Made by a program: the position numbers and the translations under genes. From assembly GCF_003438995.1 (NCBI RefSeq), contig NZ_QSUN01000004.1, forward strand, positions 248,001 through 312,000: a stretch of DNA of 64,000 nt, in the 5' to 3' direction. This document shows positions 28,815-38,822 of this stretch, one piece after another; the first letter of the stretch is position 1; the number at the start of each line of letters is the position of its first letter. Source of the stretch: Bacteroides sp. OM05-12 (GTDB lineage Bacteria > Bacteroidota > Bacteroidia > Bacteroidales > Bacteroidaceae). Below the pieces are notes generated by a model that saw nothing but the letters and a program-made list of their open reading frames with translations, was not told the DNA's origin and ran no database searches.

Positions 28815-30710
28815 CTAATCACAATCGTAAGTGTAGTCTGCAGTACCATCAGCATTTGAAGGCCATCCCGGATTTTGATATAAAACAGATTTTCCAGTAT
28901 TGGTATCAACAGTCAACAAGAATTCAGAAATCGGAATTGGTTCCAAATAATGTTGTTTAGGAAATGTATATCCATTATAGGCAGCATTAGTTGCACTCTT
29001 CTGAAGTGGTCTGATATAAGTAGAAATACCAGATTGAGAAACGACACCTTCCCCTATTTTATCTTTCTCATATAATTTATACATTTCCTCCCAAAGATTC
29101 ATACCTTCCACCTGATAAGAAACCATATTATCTAATGCACGCCATCTTTTCAAATCATCTAAGCGCATTCCTTCACCCAAGAATTCGCATCTCCTTTCTC
29201 GACGAATATTATATAATGTTCGGTCTATATCAGAGCCTCTCCATTTTGTAGCAAGATCGTTTTCCTGGGATAAATCTGTAGCTTGAATTGTTTTATTATA
29301 ATCCGGATCAACACCTGCACGGATACGCAATTCTCTCCAATACGCATCACAATTTCCCCCCAATACTCCATAACGTTCAAAATATGCTTCCAAATATACA
29401 AGATAAGCTTCAGCAGCACGGAATATCGGAGTTGCAGAAGTACCAGCATATTGAACATCTTGTCCCGGCTCAGAACTAACAAACTTCGATATCTCATATC
29501 CTGTAGTAGAAGCTTCATTACCAGTCAAAGTAATCTGTGGCCTAAAATAATACAAAGTATCATTCCCATTCATTATAAGCCCACCTCCCTTTATAGAAGA
29601 TACTAAGCGATTATCACGGTTTTGTATTTCATAAATTATCATTTTATCTCCTTTATAGTCTGTACCTTGAGCATAAATAGGTAAACCATCTTTCATTAAA
29701 AAGCTATTGACTAATGCTCTTGTAAAACCAGTTCCTCCTCCCGTACGTCCCAAATAGTTGGAACAACTATGAGATATAACTCCTGATGCATAATAGCGGG
29801 CTAGTATCACTTCATCTGTATTACTAAATACAGTTAAGCTATTAAACATTGAACTATAATCTTTATTTAGCTTACGTGCAGAAGCAACTTTATCTGCCGC
29901 AGTTATTGCTTCATCTAAAAAGAAATTTACTTCTGCTTCAGCACTTCCAGCCTCAAACTTAAAATCCGGATATGCTTCACTGCCAACCCATTTTGCATTT
30001 CCCGGAACAAAACATGTTCCCGCATGATATTTCTCCCAAGTAGCCTCGTACAAAGCAACACGTGCTTTCATCACATAGGCTGCATCCTTTGATAAACGAC
30101 CTGATTCTGGCGCATTTTGTAGCATTAACTCCGCAGCACGATCAAGATCCTTTAAAATAAAACGGACAACTTCATTACGAGGTGCTCTCTTCGAGGAAGC
30201 TATTAATTTATTAAGATCATCGGTTTGCATCTCTGTTAAAATAGGCACATCTCCATAATTTCTAAGTAAACGGAAATAATCATAAGCTCTAAAAAAATAT
30301 CCTTCGCCTAAATAATGATTAATATACTCTTCGGTACCCGATATAGCATTTTCCTTTATTTGACTCTCTGTTTTATTAATAAAGAAATTGATACCTCTTA
30401 AATTTTCAAACTTCCATTGACAATCATCAGCTCCCTGTTTTATAGTTTTCTTTTCTCCCTGATAAAATAAATTACTAGCTCCTGTACCAATCTGATTATC
30501 ACTGGTATTATCTTCCACATAAACTCCTCCCCATAAAGGTTTCATTTTAGGAAGAATATCATAAAAATCATTTATTGCTATCTTTAAATCTTCTGGACTT
30601 TTGAAATAAGAATTTTCATCTCCAAAATCCAAAGGCTCACGATCAAGGAAATCACATGATGTCATGTTTATTCCTAGAAATATTAATCCTAATATCAAAT
30701 ATTTATTCAT
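28815..30710 (-). CDS. susD: SusD-like surface glycan-binding lipoprotein
   Basis: The real start is the ATG at 30710 (MNKYLILGLIF); the frame runs 48 bases further, into the end of susC. The product has 631 residues with lipobox INMTSC (Cys19) and mature start CDFLDREP, the usual SusD opening. The interior holds TPR-like helices with motifs such as YFFRAYDYFRLLRNYGDVP, LRIRAGVD and RRERRCEFLGEGMRLDDLKRW, all standard. SusD proteins lie on the cell surface as a lid over the SusC channel and capture oligosaccharides. It follows susC by 17 bases. Length is a little above the typical 500-600. Confidence 0.95.
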   Translation of the reverse strand: MNKYLILGLIFLGINMTSCDFLDREPLDFGDENSYFKSPEDLKIAINDFYDILPKMKPLWGGVYVEDNTSDNQIGTGASNLFYQGEKKTIKQGADDCQWKFENLRGINFFINKTESQIKENAISGTEEYINHYLGEGYFFRAYDYFRLLRNYGDVPILTEMQTDDLNKLIASSKRAPRNEVVRFILKDLDRAAELMLQNAPESGRLSKDAAYVMKARVALYEATWEKYHAGTCFVPGNAKWVGSEAYPDFKFEAGSAEAEVNFFLDEAITAADKVASARKLNKDYSSMFNSLTVFSNTDEVILARYYASGVISHSCSNYLGRTGGGTGFTRALVNSFLMKDGLPIYAQGTDYKGDKMIIYEIQNRDNRLVSSIKGGGLIMNGNDTLYYFRPQITLTGNEASTTGYEISKFVSSEPGQDVQYAGTSATPIFRAAEAYLVYLEAYFERYGVLGGNCDAYWRELRIRAGVDPDYNKTIQATDLSQENDLATKWRGSDIDRTLYNIRRERRCEFLGEGMRLDDLKRWRALDNMVSYQVEGMNLWEEMYKLYEKDKIGEGVVSQSGISTYIRPLQKSATNAAYNGYTFPKQHYLEPIPISEFLLTVDTNTGKSVLYQNPGWPSNADGTADYTYDCD

Positions 30711-30727
30711 AATTATAGTATTTATCA

Positions 30728-33700
30728 TTAAAAGGTTAATTCTAAACCAACAGACCAAACCCTATACATCGGATAAGTTTTACCTGCTCCATAAGCGTCA
30801 TCAGCACTACCTACAGCTTCTGGATCATAAATCTTTAAATTTGTTATTGTAAACAGGTTTTCTCCGGACAAATAAACTCTCGCTTTCTTCACATATCTTG
30901 AGATCTTTGTTTTTTCTGGAAGGCTAAATCCTATCTGAATATTCTTCAAGCGTAAATATGAACCATTCTGAACAAAGCGATCGCATACCTGAATATTATT
31001 CTGGTCTGTTCTTAAACGCCCATAATACGAATCCATGTTTGCACCTAACTCAGAACCAACATAACGAAAATAATCTAAATGATCCGTATAAAGCGACCGT
31101 TGCCACTCACTTGCAAATCCGAAAAATGTAGCACTATTTTTGAAGAACACATCGCGTTTTCCTATACCTTGAAAGAAAGCTCTAAAATCTATAAATTTAT
31201 ACTTGGCTTCCAAAGAAAAACTATATGCAAAACGAGGTGTACTATTACCGATTACTTTTAAGTCACCATGATCAGAAAGTGTTCCACTTCCGCTATCAAC
31301 AGAACCATCATTATCTAAATCGCGGTACATTAAATCACCTCCACCCCATTTATCTCCAATAGCAGATTGATTATGTTTTGCTAAATATTCAGCCATTTCC
31401 CTATCATTTTGAGCAATTCCAACGACTTCATATCCCCACATTTCTCCGTATTTCTTTCCTTTATACCATTTATCAATATTCCCATCAGGAGAATCATATT
31501 TAGTGATTACAGTCTGGTAATCACTAACACTCGCAGATATTCCATAACTAAAATCTTTATTTACCCTATCTCTCCATGCTACTTCAAGTTCCCAACCTCG
31601 TGTCCTAAGCTCAGCATTATTAGTTTTAGGAGCATCACCACCAAAAACCGCAGGGAGAGCCTTTGCCGGACCAATCATATCCTTTGTAGTTCTTTGATAC
31701 CAATCGAAAGAACCCGATAAACGATTATTGAAAAATCCCCAATCAATACCTACACCTGCATTTTCAATCTTCTCCCATGTCAAACTAGTCGAATAAGGGT
31801 CAAATACAGATAATACATTAGCTCGTTCTCCCCCTAGTATCAAACTGCCAGGAACCGCTTCCATTTTTTGATAAAACTGATAAAAAGATTTTGTATTTTG
31901 GTTTCCTAACTTACCATAAGAGCCCCTAATCTTCAAATATTCTAATCCGACATCATGTAACGGCCTCCAAAAAGATTCTTGAGCAATATTCCAACCCAAT
32001 GAAAAAGAAGGGAAGAAAGCCCAACGTTGCGTTGAGGGAAAACGAGAAGCACCATCATAACGTAAATTTACTTCTGCCATATAACGATCGGCATATACAT
32101 AATTTATTCGTCCAAAAAAGCCCATAGAGGCCCATTCACCCAATTTATCGGAAATCAAATTCTTTGTTGAAGTAGATGATAAGAAGGGTTTCTCATCCAA
32201 TAACACATTATTTGTCGCAACACGAGTTGTCTCTTTATAATAATATTCAGACTGCCCTCCTATCAAAAATTTTAAATAATGCTTTCCAAATTTCTTTTCA
32301 TAATCCGTATAAATATTGGTATTAAAATAATTCACATAACCATTTGATTTTTCCAAGAAATTAGTTCCTGCTGCTGGTTGAATAACAAATGTTCCATCTC
32401 CAGTATTACTATATTCAGCTTTATCTGCAACTCCCTCTAATACAAGGAAATCTTGTGTTCCTCCATCAGGAAGAGTATATTGCAATTTCTTAAACTGTCG
32501 AGAAGTACGAGGACTTTCCAAACGACTATTCATATCCGCATAAATTTTCCAACCTTTAATAGGTTCGTAAGTCAACGTTGCCTGGTTATATAATTGTTGA
32601 TTCTTGGAATTATTACGTCCCCCATTTTGAATAGCCGGGATCAATGATTCTTTATTATATTCACCATTAGGCATCATGACAGGCATTAAAGGAGAACGAC
32701 GTCCCAAATTATGGAAAAACAAGTCATTTAACGCAGTTGGCTTATCATTATCTGTCACAACTAAACGCGTATTCCAAATTAAATTGACTTTCTTATTAAA
32801 CCGCACTCCTACCTTACCATTAATGGCTAAACGAGAATAAGATTCATCTGCATACCTGAATAATCCACTTTGATCCAAATAATTTGCTGAAAAATAATAA
32901 TTGACTTTATCACCTCCGCCGCTTACACTCAAGTTATGCTCTTGAGAAGTCGTAAAGTTTTTCAAGAAAGCGTCATACCAATTAGTATTCCCATAGCTTC
33001 TCTGTCCCCATGCCCAATCATTCTGTCCTTCTGCTTTTTCGATTCCATATTCAAGTTCTCCACGTTGATATTGTAAAATTTTATTCAACTGAGATTGACC
33101 AAAAGGAGCATTTCCTCCACTATTAGTATACGCATCATTAACCATGAGAGCATACGTATAAGAGTCAACAGGATTAGGTACAGCCACAGGCTGTGATATA
33201 CGAACATTTCCTGTATAATTAACTCTCAATCCTTTCTCGCCAGTTTTTGTAGTAATTAAAATAACTCCAAAAGGTGCACGAGAACCATAAATAGAAGCAG
33301 CAGCAGCATCTTTCAATACAGAAATATTCTCAATATCATTAGGATTTATCGTATTTAAATCACCTTCCATACCATCAATCAATATTAATGGAGATGATAT
33401 AGAGCCATCACCAATAGAGCCTATACCACGAATGTTTATATTCATTTCTTGTCCTAAACCACCACCAGCATCATTTGTAATATTCAAACCAGCAACGGCA
33501 CCTTGTAAACCTTGAACAGCACTAGCTACAGGCCTGGCTTCCAAAACTTTATTATCCACAGTTCTCACAGAACCTGTAGCATTGATTTTCTTTTGAGTGC
33601 CAAAACCAACGATCACAACTTCATCGATCATTTTAGCATCATCTTTCATCGTTACCTTTATTGTTTTTTGATTACCAACAACAATTTCTTTTGTTTGATA

Positions 33701-33934
33701 TCCAATAAAAGAGATAACCAATACGCTCTTTGTGCCAGGAACTGAAATAGAGAAATTACCATCAAAATCAGTAATTGTTCCCGTTGTCGTTCCTTTCACC
33801 GCTACGCTTGCTCCAGGAAGCCCTTCATTCATCTCATCAAGAACCGTACCGGTAATCTTTATCTCTTGAGCATACATTAATGGTGCAAACAAAGAGAATA
33901 AACATCCTATAATTATTATAATTTTCGTCTTCAT
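30728..33934 (-). CDS. susC: SusC-like TonB-dependent oligosaccharide transporter
   Basis: 1,068 residues. Signal peptide about 1-22. A carboxypeptidase-regulatory-like domain (ITGTVLDEMNEGLPGASVAV..., 24-105) leads to the TonB-facing segment with MIDEVVIVGFGTQKK and the plug (QGLQGAVAGLNITN, RGIGSIGDGSI, YGSRAPFGVILITTK). A 22-strand barrel fills the rest, ending in ELTF with terminal Phe for outer-membrane insertion. SusC imports the oligosaccharides captured by its SusD partner, powered by TonB. It begins 26 bases after the BACON-like lipoprotein gene. The pair defines this locus as a PUL. Confidence 0.96.
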   Translation of the reverse strand: MKTKIIIIIGCLFSLFAPLMYAQEIKITGTVLDEMNEGLPGASVAVKGTTTGTITDFDGNFSISVPGTKSVLVISFIGYQTKEIVVGNQKTIKVTMKDDAKMIDEVVIVGFGTQKKINATGSVRTVDNKVLEARPVASAVQGLQGAVAGLNITNDAGGGLGQEMNINIRGIGSIGDGSISSPLILIDGMEGDLNTINPNDIENISVLKDAAAASIYGSRAPFGVILITTKTGEKGLRVNYTGNVRISQPVAVPNPVDSYTYALMVNDAYTNSGGNAPFGQSQLNKILQYQRGELEYGIEKAEGQNDWAWGQRSYGNTNWYDAFLKNFTTSQEHNLSVSGGGDKVNYYFSANYLDQSGLFRYADESYSRLAINGKVGVRFNKKVNLIWNTRLVVTDNDKPTALNDLFFHNLGRRSPLMPVMMPNGEYNKESLIPAIQNGGRNNSKNQQLYNQATLTYEPIKGWKIYADMNSRLESPRTSRQFKKLQYTLPDGGTQDFLVLEGVADKAEYSNTGDGTFVIQPAAGTNFLEKSNGYVNYFNTNIYTDYEKKFGKHYLKFLIGGQSEYYYKETTRVATNNVLLDEKPFLSSTSTKNLISDKLGEWASMGFFGRINYVYADRYMAEVNLRYDGASRFPSTQRWAFFPSFSLGWNIAQESFWRPLHDVGLEYLKIRGSYGKLGNQNTKSFYQFYQKMEAVPGSLILGGERANVLSVFDPYSTSLTWEKIENAGVGIDWGFFNNRLSGSFDWYQRTTKDMIGPAKALPAVFGGDAPKTNNAELRTRGWELEVAWRDRVNKDFSYGISASVSDYQTVITKYDSPDGNIDKWYKGKKYGEMWGYEVVGIAQNDREMAEYLAKHNQSAIGDKWGGGDLMYRDLDNDGSVDSGSGTLSDHGDLKVIGNSTPRFAYSFSLEAKYKFIDFRAFFQGIGKRDVFFKNSATFFGFASEWQRSLYTDHLDYFRYVGSELGANMDSYYGRLRTDQNNIQVCDRFVQNGSYLRLKNIQIGFSLPEKTKISRYVKKARVYLSGENLFTITNLKIYDPEAVGSADDAYGAGKTYPMYRVWSVGLELTF

Positions 33935-33960
33935 ATTATCAAGATTTATTCACAAAAACA

Positions 33961-34545
33961 TTAATCTTTTTCGCCTTTCTGCCCAAATACAAGTTTATAC
34001 ATTATAGTACTATCAGAGGTTAGAATATACTGTTCCGCATCTACCGTACGCTCATAATTCTTGTTTTTTGTTACGGCAATAATCACTTCTCCATCACCAC
34101 CTCCTGCCAAATTCTGAGTAAAGAACCATTGTACTTTTCCTCCACTACTTGGCATAGGAGCTTTCCATTTTGCATTACTTCTCAATGCAACTGTTATAGT
34201 ATCAAGTTCAGGTTCTAATACTATTTTCTTTAATTCAATAAATTTAGCCGTAATGCTACCATTATAATAAACTGAATCAGTCGTGACCTGATACTTTCCA
34301 CCTTCAAGTACATAATTTCCCGATTCGTCTTTCAATGTATCTTTTTTTTCATAAAAATATTGATAAGTTGAATCAATACTTCTAAGAACTTCCATATCAA
34401 AGACTTTACCCGATTTAGAAGTTATTCCGCGGACTTCAAGTTCAGACTTTAAACTAAAATCTCCCGGATTTTTTGCTTCCTTCTCACAAGAAGACAAATA
34501 AAGTAGTCCTCCTATTAAAAAAATAAAATATAATAACTTTTTCAT
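33961..34545 (-). CDS. Surface lipoprotein with BACON-like domain
   Basis: 194 residues with lipobox LYLSSC (Cys20), so a lipoprotein, probably surface-exposed given its place just upstream of susC. The C-terminal half has LRSNAKWKAPMPSS then WFFTQNLAGGGDGEVIIAV and a final KLVFGQKGEKD. That order (a Trp-containing strand, a Gly-rich turn, and a closing 'V.Q.G'-type strand) resembles BACON domains found in PUL proteins, often beside carbohydrate-active enzymes. It may bind glycan or mucin or act as a spacer. The family call is tentative. Confidence 0.6.
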   Translation of the reverse strand: MKKLLYFIFLIGGLLYLSSCEKEAKNPGDFSLKSELEVRGITSKSGKVFDMEVLRSIDSTYQYFYEKKDTLKDESGNYVLEGGKYQVTTDSVYYNGSITAKFIELKKIVLEPELDTITVALRSNAKWKAPMPSSGGKVQWFFTQNLAGGGDGEVIIAVTKNKNYERTVDAEQYILTSDSTIMYKLVFGQKGEKD

Positions 34546-34557
34546 TGACTCTATTTT

Positions 34558-37080
34558 TTATTTCTTAATAAACATTCCACTCAACATTTTACCAGATGTA
34601 GTCAACAAAGACACACTATACATGCCATTAGGAATCTCTTTTATTCTTAATTTCTTATCAGTACCCTCTTTATTGATAACACATAATCCCGACATATTAA
34701 AAACTTGTACTCGAAAAGGTGTAATATCCGATTGCAGAGCAAAAGACACAAGATCTGTTGCCGGATTAGGATAAACAGTCATTCTATTAGTTTTTTCGTT
34801 TTTCAATGGAATTACAGCTGAAGGATTTAGATCCACTTTTGTTACTAAAGTATCAACATTACTATTTAATCCGAAACTGGAAGCTTTAACTAAACTATAT
34901 TTATGATTAGTCTTCACATCATTACCCATATCCCAATAAAATATTCCTGCTAATTTATTTTCACAAACAAATTTACTACGTTCATAGCTTTGATTAAACC
35001 CTGTTATATAACGATCATAAGAGCCATCATTCACAATATCCATATCAGGAGTATAACTACCATCCAATAAGCCATTTCTTACCCCTATTGGTGCAGAAGC
35101 CGCAACAACAGAGCCATTTTTATAACCTTTCGATGTTGTTGTTGCATATGAAAGTGATATTTTATTTAAAGGATATCCTTGTTGCACAAAACTATTATAT
35201 GCATTCTTAAAAGTATTCCAAGTGAAATTCTCACCTTGTGGACCATATATTTGGAAAGTAAAATAGTCAACCCTATCCATATATTTAGGACGTAAATTAT
35301 AAGAAACTCGATGAGGAGAAACTGTTAATATTTTATCTTTTCCTAAAACCTTATCTATTTCCAATAATAATTCACCATAGTTATCCCAGCATGACTGAGA
35401 ATAACACCATTCGAAATCCAAATCTACCCCATCAAATTCTTGAGCTATTTCCGATAAGTTTTGAGCAAAAATCTTACGTTTATTCGCATCTGCAAAAGTG
35501 CCTTCCCAACCATCGTGACCTTTAACACTCATTCTAACTTTATATCCTCGATAACCATCATAAGCACCTCTCATAATACCAATAAAATGTTTATAAGAGT
35601 ATGAGTCATACCCCAAATCATCAGGGTTATCATAATTCCAATAAGAATTTGCATTCTGCAACGTTGCTGCCGTTACTGTCGTATCAAACCCGGGCATTGG
35701 CAATCCGGACATATCAGAGGTTACTTCACTATTTCCACGAGTAATATGCCATATTACGGTATCATCAAGTTTAGCTTTCAGATTTTCTCCTACAATAGCT
35801 GAAAAATTACTTATACCTTGGGGAATCCAGCTTCCTTTTTCCGTTCCACAAAGCCCTTTACCTCCAAAATATGATTTACCATTATAATAGAAAACAAATG
35901 TTTCTTCAATTGTTAAATCTGTTGCATAAGTAGCGACTCCAAGATGTACCCATTGACCTACATTCAATCTCTTTTGATTTATATACTCATGTCCGTTAAC
36001 CCGTACTATCACCTGTTTGCTATCCGCATTACCTAAACGAATTGAGAAACCTTGTGTACCTTCCGTATTTTCTTTTTTGAATATATATGCGCCTTCCGTC
36101 CACTCTTCAAGATAAATCCATGTTTCAAATGTATACTTATCCGAAGGAGTAAAAGCATTCTTTCCAACATTCATTCCTACACCATTTCCATTCAAAGACA
36201 ATACACCACTTCTTCCTTTATATTCAGACAAATATGAACCATTTTCTATATTCCCATGATTATAAGGATACGGTAACTTTAATGTACCATCACTATAAGA
36301 CTCTATACCCAATATCAACAAATCATTACTTAACAAATATTTTTCTTTATCAATAGCACGATCAAAAAAACGAGAGAAATCTGTATAAGCAGTATTAATA
36401 TAATATTTAAAGTCCTCATTATCAGTTACGATATCACGTTCCGCACCTGTATCCGAGAATATTCCATGATGTTTAAACTTATAATCCACAACATTTTCGC
36501 ATAAATTTTGGTCAAATTTATAATAAGCAACTAAGCTTTCCCATTGAGGTACCCATTTATTCAGAGTATTACAACGAAAATAGCCATAATCCATAGCTAA
36601 TAAGTCATTCCAAATACGGAATTCATCAATTCTACCAATAAATCCCCCACCACCGATAATAAAATTATCCTCTGAAGCCGGAATCTCTGATATTGTACCT
36701 TCATACACTACATCGCCATTCACAAGAATTTTACCGAAACCTTTATCACAGAAGAAAGAGACTTGGCACCATTTATTAGCAGCCAATTCTTGAGATGTAG
36801 CTTTAATAGTTTTATCTCCAACAACAAATTCAAGAGTATTTGCATCTCCCAAATAAGATTTAAAATTGGTGCCTCTACTATAGATAACAGCACCTTTGTT
36901 CCATGTTGAAGGATTTATCCAAAATTGGACTGTATAAGAAGAAAGGTTATTTAATTCAGGCATTGTCCTAAAATTCACACTTCCTTCAGCGGTCAGTTTC
37001 AACGAATAATTATCTACTTGAGCACATAAACTCCCTAAACCAGCAAACAACAATGCCAGCGAACACATAATATTTTTCAT
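34558..37080 (-). CDS. GH18 glycosidase with LamG domains and a T9SS-type tail
   Basis: 840 residues. Sec signal 1-20 (no lipobox). Two laminin-G-like folds: about 25-190 (SYTVQFWINPSTWNKGAV...) and 285-460 (YTFETWIYLEEWTEGAYI...). A GH18 barrel of about 480-760 has the catalytic DGVDLDFEW near residue 555; its Glu is the proton donor. The last 75 residues (VYPNPATDLVSFALQ... to GKMLSGMFIKK) form a type-IX-secretion 'Por' sorting domain. GH18 enzymes cut the GlcNAc-beta-1,4-GlcNAc core, as chitinases or endo-beta-N-acetylglucosaminidases; with fucosidase, galactosidase and hexosaminidase neighbours, an endo-acting N-glycan enzyme is more likely. Second gene of the transcript. Confidence 0.8.
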   Translation of the reverse strand: MKNIMCSLALLFAGLGSLCAQVDNYSLKLTAEGSVNFRTMPELNNLSSYTVQFWINPSTWNKGAVIYSRGTNFKSYLGDANTLEFVVGDKTIKATSQELAANKWCQVSFFCDKGFGKILVNGDVVYEGTISEIPASEDNFIIGGGGFIGRIDEFRIWNDLLAMDYGYFRCNTLNKWVPQWESLVAYYKFDQNLCENVVDYKFKHHGIFSDTGAERDIVTDNEDFKYYINTAYTDFSRFFDRAIDKEKYLLSNDLLILGIESYSDGTLKLPYPYNHGNIENGSYLSEYKGRSGVLSLNGNGVGMNVGKNAFTPSDKYTFETWIYLEEWTEGAYIFKKENTEGTQGFSIRLGNADSKQVIVRVNGHEYINQKRLNVGQWVHLGVATYATDLTIEETFVFYYNGKSYFGGKGLCGTEKGSWIPQGISNFSAIVGENLKAKLDDTVIWHITRGNSEVTSDMSGLPMPGFDTTVTAATLQNANSYWNYDNPDDLGYDSYSYKHFIGIMRGAYDGYRGYKVRMSVKGHDGWEGTFADANKRKIFAQNLSEIAQEFDGVDLDFEWCYSQSCWDNYGELLLEIDKVLGKDKILTVSPHRVSYNLRPKYMDRVDYFTFQIYGPQGENFTWNTFKNAYNSFVQQGYPLNKISLSYATTTSKGYKNGSVVAASAPIGVRNGLLDGSYTPDMDIVNDGSYDRYITGFNQSYERSKFVCENKLAGIFYWDMGNDVKTNHKYSLVKASSFGLNSNVDTLVTKVDLNPSAVIPLKNEKTNRMTVYPNPATDLVSFALQSDITPFRVQVFNMSGLCVINKEGTDKKLRIKEIPNGMYSVSLLTTSGKMLSGMFIKK

Positions 37081-37112
37081 AAGTTATCAGAGATTAACAA
37101 AATTAACAGAAA

Positions 37113-37138
37113 GGTAAGCAGTGTTATAACTGCTTACC
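37113..37138 (-). other. Intercistronic hairpin in the PUL transcript
   Basis: Perfect 10-bp arms GGTAAGCAGT (37113-37122) and ACTGCTTACC (37129-37138), in the 78-bp gap between the first gene and the GH18 gene. There is no clean T-run, so it is more likely an RNA stability or processing element than a terminator. Confidence 0.5.
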
Positions 37139-37158
37139 CAAAGATCTATTTAAATCAA

Positions 37159-38238
37159 TTATTTAACAGCAATCTTAACTGATTTTTGCCCAACTTTTGC
37201 TACATAGAAGCCTTTATCCAAACGAATGGCATTATTAGCCCTTACGTTTGCTATTTTTGCTCCCGAAACAGTATAAATTACTGCATCTTCAAAAAAAGTA
37301 ACAGCATCTCCATCCAATGAGTAAAGAACTTTATCTAAAATCTGAGATACTATATTATCAGGAGCGTCCGGAGTATACGTCACATATTCTCTTCTTACAG
37401 GTTCACCGGTAATATCTGTAGTAAAACTAAGCTCTTTAATAAATAAAACACCTGTTTTCAATTCATCAACTTGCATTTCCATTTTCAGACGGGTAGGAAC
37501 GCCTGTCTCTGCTGCAGCCCAAGTATCAAACTCATAAATCATCCATCTCGTAGGATCATACACCATATTTTCATCTCTATCCACAACTGGATCTCCATCT
37601 TCATCTAACAAACAAAAATCAGATGAACGAAAATTTGTATGATTGCCATTTCCATCTGCATCTCCCTTAGGCACAACATCATTTGAGTAAGTAGATGCAT
37701 ACATTTTAAACAATGTATTATTATTTAACACATTCTGGGTATATGAAAATACTAAACGGACACGAATTTTAGCTTTCTCAATGGCATCGTCTCCCTCACC
37801 AAACTTTGCAGCATAAGGAGTATTGGCCGGATCTGTATAGAAATTCAGATTAAACCAACGAATATCTGTAAAATCAGAATTCATTGCTATACCTTTATCA
37901 TATGTGCAATCGGCACCTTTCCAACAAAGAACTTTCCCTACTGTTCCGCCCAAATCAACAATATTAAGACCAGACTGCACTGTTTTTGCACCATCACTGT
38001 CAATCCCTGTATAAATAGGAGGTGCACCTGCCAACATAACAAAACCATTATTAAAATTTTCAACTACTGCCGGTAAAGCATTTGCCGGATTTGCTCCTGC
38101 ATTTACATAATCAATCTGATATAAGCCAACTTCCTGATTCGAAAATTTATAACGCGAAGGAGTTATATCTGTCTGAGCAGAAACATTAGCAGCCATTATC
38201 AAAGCAGCTGCAGAAGCAAGTAAAAATCTCTTTTTCAT
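37159..38238 (-). CDS. Secreted beta-sandwich protein of unknown function, first gene of the PUL
   Basis: 359 residues with a signal peptide (about 1-21, cleaved after NVSAQ). The body has beta-rich stretches such as WFNLNFYTDP and IRVRLVFSYTQNV, plus an Asp-rich loop around DEDGDPVVDRDEN that could bind calcium; the whole looks like a carbohydrate-binding jelly roll. The last 40 residues (YTVSGAKIANVRA... ending GQKSVKIAVK) resemble a short type-IX-secretion sorting tail. I recognise no catalytic motif. As first gene of the transcript it is likely made in quantity; a surface glycan-binding role beside the GH18 enzyme is an inference from position. Confidence 0.6.
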   Translation of the reverse strand: MKKRFLLASAAALIMAANVSAQTDITPSRYKFSNQEVGLYQIDYVNAGANPANALPAVVENFNNGFVMLAGAPPIYTGIDSDGAKTVQSGLNIVDLGGTVGKVLCWKGADCTYDKGIAMNSDFTDIRWFNLNFYTDPANTPYAAKFGEGDDAIEKAKIRVRLVFSYTQNVLNNNTLFKMYASTYSNDVVPKGDADGNGNHTNFRSSDFCLLDEDGDPVVDRDENMVYDPTRWMIYEFDTWAAAETGVPTRLKMEMQVDELKTGVLFIKELSFTTDITGEPVRREYVTYTPDAPDNIVSQILDKVLYSLDGDAVTFFEDAVIYTVSGAKIANVRANNAIRLDKGFYVAKVGQKSVKIAVK

Positions 38239-38319
38239 AATAAATAAAATTTTAAGTTATTAAATAAGTTAAAGATTAAGCCCACAAAGGAAAAAAGCAT
38301 TAATCTGTTTTGATTGATG

Positions 38320-38327
38320 CAAATGTA
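38320..38327 (-). promoter_or_regulatory. Possible -7 element of the PUL operon
   Basis: TACATTTG on the minus strand matches TAnnTTTG and lies 81 bases before the first PUL ATG. The -33 region is weak, as expected for a promoter that needs the activator encoded divergently. It is the best candidate site for regulator-dependent initiation. Confidence 0.45.
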
Positions 38328-38465
38328 TTGAGAGTTCACAAAAGCCATGTTCAATAATAGCTAATTAAGGTTCGTTTTTAGCTATTTCTGATACAATAAA
38401 ATGCTTCATAGCAATTTACAGACGCCTTTTAGACAAAATTGGACTAATTTAAATTAGTCTCTCGG

Positions 38466-38528
38466 TGCCTTCACTGCAACAAGTTACCAATCAGCCATAA
38501 AGGAATCAAGAGTGATAAGGTGAAAGCA
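38466..38528. repeat. Hairpin repeat, family B copy 2
   Basis: TGCCTTCAC at 38466-38474 faces GTGAAAGCA at 38520-38528 (one mismatch). The loop contains CAGCCATAAAGGAATCAAGAG and GTGATAAGGTGAA, clearly related to the 5.9 kb copy. It lies in the divergent gap between the PUL and its regulator. Confidence 0.6.
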
Positions 38529-38599
38529 AAAAAAGTCATTTCCATTTATGCAAATACAGTATGAAGTTTCTAAAAACAACTTTAATGTTTAAAAGAAAC

Positions 38600-38690
38600 C
38601 TACGGTCGATTGGGAACAAACATACGGTCGATCGAGAACAAAGGACCGTACCTTTATCTCCAATCTCCTATTGTTTATTGTTTGCTTTTA
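38600..38690. repeat. Degenerate family A hairpin repeat
   Basis: CATACGGTC occurs at 38610 and 38621, and AACAAAGGACCGTAC follows with CAATCTCCTATTGTTT. These words match the arms and flanks of the copies at 5.45 and 16.2 kb, but the second arm is missing, so it is a decayed copy. The 38.24-38.82 kb gap holds this, the family B copy and promoter sites, but no gene. Confidence 0.45.
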
Positions 38691-38794
38691 TATCACAGCA
38701 TAATCCCATACTAAATATCATCAGAAACTTCTACTTTAATTAGAATACTTTCCCTTTTTTAAATCAATAAAACAGTAAAAATATAATTATTTGC

Positions 38795-38802
38795 TATATT
38801 TG
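38795..38802 (+). promoter_or_regulatory. Bacteroides -7 element of the hybrid regulator gene
   Basis: TATATTTG on the plus strand, 20 bases before the ATG at 38823. No good -33 TTG at the usual spacing. A weak constitutive promoter is typical of these regulators. Confidence 0.5.
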
Positions 38803-38822
38803 TATCATAAATCAAGAATACT

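Noticed and set aside
30711..30758. A longer N-terminus for SusD
   Set aside because: It overlaps the end of susC and places hydrophilic residues before the signal peptide; the ATG at 30710 gives a normal lipoprotein start.
37113..37138. A terminator between the first PUL gene and the GH18 gene
   Set aside because: The hairpin is perfect but lacks a clean T-run in the transcript direction, so it is listed as an intercistronic hairpin.
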